Below are positions 1 to 5,262 of a DNA stretch of 5,581 nt, piece by piece (positions within the stretch are counted from its first letter, which is position 1; each line of letters starts with the position of its first letter). Both the position numbers and the translations under genes were made by a program. Origin of the DNA: CAZSAL01 sp964604825 (GTDB taxonomy: Bacteria; Elusimicrobiota; Elusimicrobia; 2-01-FULL-59-12); the NCBI GenBank assembly GCA_964604825.1, contig CAZSAL010000084.1:1-5581 (forward strand), written 5' to 3'. The notes beneath the pieces are model-generated. The model worked only from the letters and a program-made list of their open reading frames with translations. It did not search any database and was not told the DNA's origin.

Positions 1-1471
1 GCGGTTGCTTGAAGATTTCCTTCCAGCAGCGCAGGTCAACCGGCGAATGCAGGTTGTGGCCGACAGGATAAAAGAACGCGCCATTTTCGAATTCGAAAAA
101 CCGCTGGTCCTTGCTTGAAACCCGCACAAAGCCGGGCGCCTCGGAAGGCAAGCTGGTGAAAGAGCCGGCGGGAAGGGTGAGTTTCTCCCACTCCTCTTCC
201 AGCGTAGTGCGCAGCTTAATCTTCAGGGTGTACTTATAGCGGCCTGTTTCACGGGGGGTGATGCGCACCCGCCATTCCGGCCTGCCCAGTGGAATCAGTT
301 CGTCGCCTTCAAAGCGGCCAGCCCGGTCGTAATCCTGATACCAGAAGCCGATGTGTTCCTGCACTTTTCCGCTGGGCGCCTGGACCGCACAGGTGATGTC
401 GGCCCGTTCAGGATCAAAAGGGTTGTCCGCCTGGCGATTGAGTTCAAAGCGCAAGGTCAGCGTTTCGAACTTGCGCAGGGGCGGTTCCTGGGGAGCGGCG
501 GCATCGGCCGCGGCGCTGTCCGGCGTTTCAACACGGAAGTTCAGCACCTGGATAGGTTCGTCCTTGCAGCCTCCCGCTTTTGCTGCCAGGCCGCGCAGGA
601 AATTCAGCCTGCCGGCCCCCACAACTTCGGGCCCACTGATGTTCGCAACCATCCGCATGAACCGCTGCGGCCGCATCCAGCCGCGGAAATTATCCACCAG
701 GAATGTGCCTTCAAAAGGCTGGTCGCCATAGAGGGTCAAGCCGACGGTCCGGACGCGGGAGGCCTGGTTTTCGTCCCATTGCCCGAGATGCCCGAGGGGA
801 GTAACGTCCGCCGAGCCGCCGCGCAGATCGGCGGTGAGGGTGTTCCAACGGCCAGGCAGCAGGGCATTTTTGCAGCGGGCCTGATACCAAAGGCCGTCCT
901 TATCCTTCATGAAGAACAGGCAGCCCACGAAGCCGCCGCATTCTTTGGGCACAAAAACGTCATAACTGATGAAACGCACGCCCTGCATTTTAAAACGGTT
1001 GCCGTTGTTGATGATATTGTCGCGGAAGACCGTGGCCGGATCGGGAAAATGCACCGGCACAGCCAGCGCCCGCCCGCGCGCTTTGTCGCCGGTCTCAACC
1101 ACTCGCAAATGCTTGTTGCTCTTGGGCGCGGCTTTTTTGTGTCCCTCTTTGGCCGGCTGCTCCCCCGCCACGTCATAAACCGAAGGCGAAGCCAGCGCGT
1201 TGGGATCGTCTTCCTCCAAAACCCAGCCTTCTTCATCATCATCCCAGCCGAAGATGGGATCGTTTTGAGCGGGGAACCAGCCGCTGCGGATACGCTGCGC
1301 TTCTTCCAGGTTTTTTTTGGCCAATTGTTCGGATTCGTTGCCGGTCTTGCTCTTATGCGTCCGCAAAATATCCGAAACAAAAAGAAAGACGATCAATCCC
1401 AGCCAGAAAAAAACGGCCAGGGCAAGCAGGGCATTCAAATTAGGGGATGTTGGTTTTTCAGGGTGCGCCAT
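1..1471 (-). CDS. Membrane-anchored DUF5060 / glycosidase-like protein, N-terminal 490 residues (3' end outside window)
   Basis: The frame opens at ATG 1469-1471 and runs off the left edge without a stop, giving 490 codons. Visible order: short cytoplasmic N-terminus; one transmembrane helix at about 14-33 (LLALAVFFWLGLIVFLFV); a charged, Asp/Glu-rich linker at 60-125; a beta-rich jelly-roll-like segment at about 135-265, resembling carbohydrate-binding or galactose-binding-like folds; a DUF5060-like beta-sandwich at about 335-425 (HIGFWYQDYD, then PEWRVRITPRETGRYKYTL). From 447 it reads FVRVSSKDQRFFEFENGAFF, then YPVGHN, which is how the (alpha/beta)8 glycosidase-like domain following DUF5060 usually begins. 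The family suggests cell-surface polysaccharide hydrolysis or binding; substrate and catalytic residues are not visible because the catalytic domain lies outside. GGGAAGG at 1476-1482 is a Shine-Dalgarno site four bases from the ATG. Family assignment is from motif memory, not a search. Confidence 0.82.
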   Translation of the reverse strand, partial: MAHPEKPTSPNLNALLALAVFFWLGLIVFLFVSDILRTHKSKTGNESEQLAKKNLEEAQRIRSGWFPAQNDPIFGWDDDEEGWVLEEDDPNALASPSVYDVAGEQPAKEGHKKAAPKSNKHLRVVETGDKARGRALAVPVHFPDPATVFRDNIINNGNRFKMQGVRFISYDVFVPKECGGFVGCLFFMKDKDGLWYQARCKNALLPGRWNTLTADLRGGSADVTPLGHLGQWDENQASRVRTVGLTLYGDQPFEGTFLVDNFRGWMRPQRFMRMVANISGPEVVGAGRLNFLRGLAAKAGGCKDEPIQVLNFRVETPDSAAADAAAPQEPPLRKFETLTLRFELNRQADNPFDPERADITCAVQAPSGKVQEHIGFWYQDYDRAGRFEGDELIPLGRPEWRVRITPRETGRYKYTLKIKLRTTLEEEWEKLTLPAGSFTSLPSEAPGFVRVSSKDQRFFEFENGAFFYPVGHNLHSPVDLRCWKEIFKQP

Positions 1472-1637
1472 GCGACCTTCCCATTGCCAGGCTCTACTAT
1501 CGTAAGGTGAAATGGGAAGCAGGACAACAGAAAACGCAATGGTTTTATTTAAGGTGATGCCTGCGGTTGCCACGCTGGGTAACATGGTGCGGCTAGCCGG
1601 GAGCAATAATTCGAGCCAAGCGCCCAACCTTTCCGCG
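1472..1637. other. Intergenic spacer between HEAT gene and DUF5060 gene
   Basis: This 166-base gap holds the promoter candidate and ribosome site of the DUF5060 gene. It also has a perfect 10-base palindrome CGGCTAGCCG (1590-1599) and an imperfect 6-bp dyad (GTTGCC 1566-1571 against GGTAAC 1578-1583). Neither is followed by a T-run on the minus strand, so no convincing intrinsic terminator separates the two genes. No coding frame here looks real. Confidence 0.5.
1499..1527 (-). promoter_or_regulatory. Candidate sigma-70 promoter for the DUF5060 gene
   Basis: On the minus strand a -35 box TTGTCC (1522-1527) and a -10 box TACGAT (1499-1504) are separated by exactly 17 bases. Each matches the consensus at four of six positions. 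Transcription would begin near 1492, leaving a leader of about 20 bases that contains the GGGAAGG ribosome site. The position suits independent transcription of the DUF5060 gene, but hexamers of this quality also occur by chance. Confidence 0.35.
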
Positions 1638-2531
1638 TCAAGAGATAAGTGGGGTGTCCCCGGAATTCCTGTCCTTGGATACAGCAGCTTCTCGGATGGC
1701 TGGACGGCTTTCCTCGTCGCCCCACTCGGAGAGGACCACGGTGGCGGCAATGCGTATGACTTCGTTTGAGTCTCGCACGTATTTGCGAACATTTGGAATT
1801 TGATCCTTCAAATCCAAGTCCTTCACGCAACGGATGGCGATGTCACGAACGGCATCCATATCCTTGCTTTCATCAATAAGCCACTTTACCGCCGCCTCTG
1901 TGCCCTTGGTGTCCTTAATGCGGCAAAGGTTCTGGAGTGCCTGACGACATACGGCCACGTCTTTGTCATCGATGGCGGCCTGCATTTTGGCGATGGCCTT
2001 CTTTTTCGCTTCCGAATCCGGCAGGCCTTCCGCTATCAGGCCAATATGCTGCATTGCAAATGAGCGGAAGCGGGGCTGCTCCGAGGGATTGTCCATCACA
2101 TTGCAAAGGGCATCCAATAGTCCGGGCGCCTTAGAGCGTCGAAGAAGGTTAATAACCTCATTGCGGACAGTGTCTGTATCCTTCGGATCGGCCAACACAG
2201 ATAACAGAACCTGAATATCTTCCGGATTGGCGACAGCAGGCAATTTAAAAGCAATGTCGGCTGGAACCCGTTTATTTTCCGGAGCATTGCGGTCAACAAG
2301 GGAGGCCAATTTGGGGTCTCTGACCAGCGGTGGCGCATACGGTTTCTCAGGTTCGGGAGGCGGTTGGGGCTTAGGCACCTCTAATTTGGCTGTGGATTGT
2401 GGCTGGGCAGGTACGGCCACTTGTGCCTTATCGGGCGGAACAGGCTGCTGGCAACTGTTACGGCCAAGGAAGAACGCACCGACGCCCAAAAGAAGCACAA
2501 CAATGACAATGATGATGCGATTACTATTCAT
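1638..2531 (-). CDS. Membrane-anchored HEAT-repeat protein
   Basis: 297 residues. A hydrophobic segment at about 5-23 (RIIIVIVVLLLGVGAFFLG) is an uncleaved anchor or signal. A Pro/Gln-rich flexible linker follows at about 28-70 (KPQPPPEPEKPYAPP). From about 105 to 285 the protein is a run of roughly five helix pairs of HEAT/ARM type, for example IQVLLSVLADPKDTDTVRNE, AIAKMQAAIDDKDVAVCRQA and VRKYVRDSNEVIRIAATVVL. HEAT solenoids normally bind other proteins; no catalytic motif is seen. The ATG has a strong AAAGGAG site four bases upstream. The gene starts 28 bases after the RCC1 gene stops, which fits co-transcription. The C-terminus (NSGDTPLIS) and stop lie at a repeat-like palindrome and are probably not ancestral. 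The partner is unknown; a periplasmic location is inferred from the anchor and tail order. Confidence 0.85.
   Translation of the reverse strand: MNSNRIIIVIVVLLLGVGAFFLGRNSCQQPVPPDKAQVAVPAQPQSTAKLEVPKPQPPPEPEKPYAPPLVRDPKLASLVDRNAPENKRVPADIAFKLPAVANPEDIQVLLSVLADPKDTDTVRNEVINLLRRSKAPGLLDALCNVMDNPSEQPRFRSFAMQHIGLIAEGLPDSEAKKKAIAKMQAAIDDKDVAVCRQALQNLCRIKDTKGTEAAVKWLIDESKDMDAVRDIAIRCVKDLDLKDQIPNVRKYVRDSNEVIRIAATVVLSEWGDEESRPAIREAAVSKDRNSGDTPLIS
1645..1669. repeat. RAYT-type palindromic repeat at the 3' end of the HEAT gene
   Basis: The plus strand reads ATAAGTGGGGTGTCCCC and then GGAATTCC. It contains a hairpin GGGG-TGT-CCCC (1651-1661) beside the palindrome GGAATTCC (1662-1669). From memory this closely matches a short dispersed repeat (TTAAGTATGGTGTCCCCGG followed by AATT) seen near REP-associated tyrosine transposases (Y1_Tnp) in many environmental bacteria. 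On the minus strand it encodes the last residues of the HEAT protein, and the stop codon follows just after. No second copy is seen in the window, so repeat status rests on recall of the motif. Confidence 0.5.
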
Positions 2532-2559
2532 AAATCTCCTTTAGCATGACATGCGGCAC

Positions 2560-4014
2560 TCAATCCTTTGGCAACTTCTTGGGTCCAACCACTAGCACGG
2601 GTTTACTAGAGAAATTATTTTTCCCGTTCCATCGGCCCCATCCCCATACCGTTCCATCATCCTTCAGCACCAATGCCTGATTCCCACTAGCATTAATTGC
2701 TAAAATGTTGCTTAGCCCCTGAACTTGTACTGGAACAGGGCTCGCTCTCAACCTCTTTTTGTTGATCTTATAGCTCATTGTTCGCAAATGAGCATACCCC
2801 CAAGCCCATACTGTTCCGTCGCTTTTCAATGCTAGCGAATAACTATCACCGCATGCCACAGCAACAACATTATTTAAGCCGGAGACCTGTAGAGGAAAAT
2901 AACTTTGAATTCCCACGGTTCCATTGCCTAGTTGCCCGTAATCGTCATCCCCCCATGACCAAACAGTTCCATCATTCCTTAAAGCAAGGCTATTTTCTGC
3001 TGAAGTTGAGACGGCTATGATATTATCCAAGCTATTAAGCTGGGCCGGTATGCTATGACCGGGACCCCATCCCAAAACCGATCCATCGTCTTTTACTGCG
3101 AGTGAACAATTCCCATATGCCGCAATGCCCATTACCCCGCTAATACTAGTAATGTGTTCCGGCACGTATCGATCTGCATTAGTTCCATCGCCTAGCTCAC
3201 CACTTTCATTAGCACCCCAAGCCCAGATAGTTCCATCACCCGCCAACGCTAAAGAATAATGATCTCCACCAGCGAGGGCCACAATATTGTAAAGATCTGG
3301 AATTTGAACAGGTGTGCTTTGGTTAACCGTATTTCCGAGGCCAAGTTCACCATGTAAATTGTCGCCCCATGCCCAAATCGAAGAATCATTTGCAATCGCC
3401 AGGGAGCTGCTTAAACTAGCATTAACAGATGCAAACCCGGCACTACAGGATAACAGCGCCTGTTCATTTTTTGGTTGAAATTTCCCATTTCCAATTTCAC
3501 CAGATTCATTCCGACCGCTTGCGAGGATGGTGCCATTGTCATTCAATGCCAAGAAATGCATCCCCCCGCCTGAAATCGCCTTAACACCAAACGAATCAAT
3601 AATGTATTTGGAGGCAACCATCTTTGACAGAATTACGTTCACCTTAACTGAAGCCTTGACGGAATCCTTATCATCAGAAACCGACACTGTTACGGTGTAA
3701 TCGCCGGCACTGTTAAAAACATGGCTGCATGATAAACCAACACCGCTTGAACCATCGCCGAAATCCCAGGCATAAGTTAATTCTGCGCCACTGGGCGAGG
3801 TAGCGTCTATGTTAAACGAAGCCACCTGACCAACCTGAGCGAAGCTTGGCGTAACAGTTGGAGCGGAAGTGATATTAGGCACATTGGTTGACGGCTCAGG
3901 GACGCTCTCTCCTCCCCAAAGGGGGGAATATGTGGCTAAAAAACATAAAAGCAACCCGAGCACAATTGTTCTGACCATTCTTGAAAAAGCTGCCTTTTCT
4001 AAATAGCTATGCAC
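2560..4014 (-). CDS. Exported PKD-domain protein with seven RCC1-type repeats (beta-propeller)
   Basis: From the GTG at 4014 the protein has 484 residues. A hydrophobic signal follows at about 13-37 (VRTIVLGLLLCFLATYSPLW). A PKD domain lies at about 50-128, with the diagnostic YAWDFGDGS and then HVFNSAGDYTVTVSVSD. From about 143 to the end there are seven RCC1-like units, each built on the pattern A-x-G..SLAL..DGT-V/I-W-x-WG...G-x-L-G-x-G. Examples are HYSLALAGDGTIWAWG, NSLALRNDGTVWSWG, YSLALKSDGTVWAWG and ALVLKDDGTVWGWG. Seven units make one full propeller, so the domain appears complete. Units 4 and 6 lack the GELGNG turn; unit 6 carries a basic insert (YKINKKRLR). Bacterial RCC1 propellers are generally binding modules, and this one is probably periplasmic or surface-exposed. 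Start choice: the GTG has AGAAGGG eight bases upstream (4023-4029). ATG 3978 would give a shorter signal peptide but has only a distant AAAAGG. A TTG at 4044 is unlikely. Confidence 0.87.
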   Translation of the reverse strand: MHSYLEKAAFSRMVRTIVLGLLLCFLATYSPLWGGESVPEPSTNVPNITSAPTVTPSFAQVGQVASFNIDATSPSGAELTYAWDFGDGSSGVGLSCSHVFNSAGDYTVTVSVSDDKDSVKASVKVNVILSKMVASKYIIDSFGVKAISGGGMHFLALNDNGTILASGRNESGEIGNGKFQPKNEQALLSCSAGFASVNASLSSSLAIANDSSIWAWGDNLHGELGLGNTVNQSTPVQIPDLYNIVALAGGDHYSLALAGDGTIWAWGANESGELGDGTNADRYVPEHITSISGVMGIAAYGNCSLAVKDDGSVLGWGPGHSIPAQLNSLDNIIAVSTSAENSLALRNDGTVWSWGDDDYGQLGNGTVGIQSYFPLQVSGLNNVVAVACGDSYSLALKSDGTVWAWGYAHLRTMSYKINKKRLRASPVPVQVQGLSNILAINASGNQALVLKDDGTVWGWGRWNGKNNFSSKPVLVVGPKKLPKD

Positions 4015-4022
4015 ACATACTT

Positions 4023-4029
4023 CCCTTCT
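4023..4029 (-). promoter_or_regulatory. Shine-Dalgarno site deciding the RCC1 gene start
   Basis: AGAAGGG on the minus strand lies eight bases before the in-frame GTG at 4012-4014. It is better placed than the weak AAAAGG fourteen bases before ATG 3976-3978. An out-of-frame ATG at 4016-4018 opens only a three-codon frame and can be ignored. Confidence 0.45.
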
Positions 4030-4044
4030 GAAATGTACATACAA

Positions 4045-4293
4045 TTATTGAAGATCGTTTGGCCAAGTGCAAGTCGCAAATTGACCATTGGCTCTGCGTC
4101 CGGCCGCCGCAAGGCCTAATCGCGCACAATGTGCCGTGCATCCCTCGGGAGCACAGCAGTCAACAAACTTCGGTCTTACTGGAAATGCTACTTTTTTAAA
4201 TGGCGAAACTAGACAGACACTACCAAAAAAGTCTCCGCTTATCAGGATCAGGGCAAGAAGGATGAAGACGATGCGATTCGAGGTCATAGTCAT
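4045..4293 (-). CDS. Small exported cysteine-rich protein, unknown function
   Basis: 82 residues starting at ATG 4291-4293, chosen because GGAG (4300-4303) lies six bases upstream. The ATG at 4305 has no comparable site. Residues 8-27 (IVFILLALILISGDFFGSVC) form a signal peptide or anchor. The remaining domain of about 50 residues has cysteines at 46, 47, 52, 56 and 75, with a sixth at 27 near the likely cleavage site. The spacing CC-x4-C-x3-C-x18-C and the phrase GCTAHCARLG recall the helix of cysteine-stabilised alpha/beta (defensin-type) peptides. The fourth cysteine of that fold is absent, and the final C-x-C reads C-T-W. The stop lies 30 bases before the RCC1 start, so the two are probably co-transcribed. 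I do not recognise the family. The clear signal peptide and ribosome site argue that it is a real gene, but it could be a degenerate remnant. Confidence 0.6.
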   Translation of the reverse strand: MTMTSNRIVFILLALILISGDFFGSVCLVSPFKKVAFPVRPKFVDCCAPEGCTAHCARLGLAAAGRRANGQFATCTWPNDLQ

Positions 4294-4299
4294 GGTCCA

Positions 4300-4303
4300 C
4301 TCC
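4300..4303 (-). promoter_or_regulatory. Ribosome binding site deciding the small-gene start
   Basis: GGAG on the minus strand is followed by six bases (TGGACC) and then ATG 4291-4293. This favours the 82-residue start over the ATG at 4303-4305, which overlaps the site itself. Confidence 0.5.
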
Positions 4304-4350
4304 ATTTCAGGTTCAGGCTTAAGCCATAAATCAGACTATCAGGCAGTAAT

Positions 4351-4366
4351 ATTATATATCAGTCAA
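4351..4366 (-). promoter_or_regulatory. Weak promoter-like sequence upstream of the small cysteine-rich gene
   Basis: On the minus strand TTGACT (4361-4366) is followed, only four bases later, by TATAAT (4351-4356). Both hexamers are good but far too close to work together. TATAAT has no -35 match at 17 bases (GCAAAC there), and TTGACT has only a poor -10 at normal distance. A promoter in this 129-base AT-rich gap is plausible, because the IS66 insertion upstream would otherwise cut genes iii to v off from a native promoter. Confidence 0.2.
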
Positions 4367-4392
4367 TGTCGCGGTTTGCCTCTTGGATTTAG

Positions 4393-4422
4393 GCTGCTTT
4401 GCCAAACCTGCACCAAAGCTGC
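4393..4422 (-). other. Inverted repeat directly after the stop of the HEAT-like gene
   Basis: GCTGCTTTG (4393-4401) and CAAAGCTGC (4414-4422) pair as a 6-bp stem (GCTTTG/CAAAGC), one mismatch and two more pairs around a 12-base loop. It begins at the base after the TGA at 4423-4425. There is no T-run after it on the minus strand, so it is a poor intrinsic terminator. It might protect the mRNA 3' end or be chance. Confidence 0.25.
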
Positions 4423-5262
4423 TCATTTTTTCTCTTTTTCACCGTCTTTTTGAATTACAGAATCATGCTCCAAAATGCGCATGACGGGCTCTATCGCAGA
4501 ACCTTTTGATGGATCTTGCATTCTTTCATTTTTCAATGCTTCAATATATGCCTTTATATCATAAGCAAATATCGATTTTAGGGGGCGGCCATTTTGCATC
4601 ATAATGCCATCCTCCGTTGTATTATACGCCGATACCAACGCACGAGCGAAATCTTCAGAAATTATAACAAACTTACCGCCAAGCGATTCGTCGCTTAGAG
4701 TTCCTGCTGCCTCAACTTGCACATTTGGGTTGCTATCCTTTACAAGAGATACTACGCCTAAGAGAGCCTTTTCATTGGTTGGATCGCATAATGTCTTCTT
4801 GCCCAGTGCACGGGGTATTGCCGCTCTAATAACCGAATGCGGATTGCTAATCAATGACGCAAGAAAGTTAACAGCCTTAACGGTGCCTCGCGCCCCGATA
4901 AGATAAAGTGTAGCTTCACTGTTTGTGCCCACCATTTTTGGCGACCAATGATCAAGCAGCTTCCCTTCTTGTTCAATTTTCGACTTTGCGATATTTATCA
5001 AAAGATCATCTATCCGCTCCTCTGGCCGAAGCGCAATGTGATCCTGAAGTTTATGTTCGGTATTTAAGTCCCACCTTTCCGGGTGCGATAGTGTATCTAA
5101 GAACATAGCGACGAGCTCATCCGGTTTTAGCGAATTTAAGTCTATTTTGTCTAGCGTTCGGTTCTGCGCATCGGGTACTTCGTATTCTTGAGCAAAGGCA
5201 AAAAAACATCCAAACAGCGCAGCCAGTACAAGAACAAAGACAAAATAGTGTTTGAAAAACAG
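4423..5262 (-). CDS. Secreted HEAT-like repeat protein with start codon disrupted by IS66 insertion
   Basis: The frame is open from the TGA at 4423 up to a TAA at 5290-5292. It has no ATG, GTG or TTG start upstream of the signal peptide. Read from CTG 5260-5262 it gives 279 residues. Residues 2-24 (FFKHYFVFVLVLAALFGCFF, then AFA) are a textbook signal peptide with cleavage before QEYEVPD; Cys19 in LFGC is a poor lipobox. HEAT-like helix pairs lie at about 115-155 (KAVNFLASLISNPHSVIRAA) and 164-190 (LLGVVSLVKDSNPNVQVEAA), followed by an acidic/basic tail ending KDGEKEKK. The internal ATG at 5106 would remove the signal and the first 52 residues, so it is unlikely to be native. I infer that the original start was ATG and its first base was replaced by the terminal base of the IS. 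The gene may now be silent or start weakly at CTG. It was probably the first gene of the cluster. Confidence 0.72.
   Translation of the reverse strand: MFFKHYFVFVLVLAALFGCFFAFAQEYEVPDAQNRTLDKIDLNSLKPDELVAMFLDTLSHPERWDLNTEHKLQDHIALRPEERIDDLLINIAKSKIEQEGKLLDHWSPKMVGTNSEATLYLIGARGTVKAVNFLASLISNPHSVIRAAIPRALGKKTLCDPTNEKALLGVVSLVKDSNPNVQVEAAGTLSDESLGGKFVIISEDFARALVSAYNTTEDGIMMQNGRPLKSIFAYDIKAYIEALKNERMQDPSKGSAIEPVMRILEHDSVIQKDGEKEKK
5254..5261. repeat. Putative 8-bp IS66 target-site duplication, left copy
   Basis: GAAAAACA directly precedes the inferred IS terminus at 5262. IS66 elements typically duplicate 8 bp. On the minus strand this is TGTTTTTC, that is, the last two bases of an ATG followed by TTT TTC. 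The right-hand copy is outside the window, so the assignment is a prediction. Confidence 0.4.

Noticed and set aside
353..1510. Long plus-strand ORF of 385 codons
   Set aside because: It lies antisense to the DUF5060 gene. Its translation has no recognisable domain or signal, whereas the minus frame shows an anchor, DUF5060-like motifs and a ribosome site.
1590..1599. Palindrome CGGCTAGCCG as a terminator of the HEAT gene
   Set aside because: It has no loop to speak of and no T-run follows on either strand.
1512..2544. Several plus-strand ORFs (1512-1769, 1800-2063, 1937-2134, 1963-2214, 2227-2544) and minus ORFs 1549-1830 and 2096-2338
   Set aside because: All are other-frame shadows of the membrane-anchored HEAT gene, without ribosome sites or domain features.
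4316..4325. Palindrome GGCTTAAGCC as an operator
   Set aside because: A single 10-base palindrome in an AT-rich gap with no repeat or adjacent regulator gene; chance is a sufficient explanation.
4088..4453. Plus-strand ORF of 121 codons across the small cysteine-rich gene
   Set aside because: It is antisense to that gene and crosses the intergenic gap and the HEAT-like gene end. The minus frame has the signal peptide and the GGAG site.
4423..5106. HEAT-like gene starting at ATG 5106
   Set aside because: Coding sequence clearly extends 52 codons further upstream through a signal peptide. The internal ATG has no good ribosome site and would drop the export signal.
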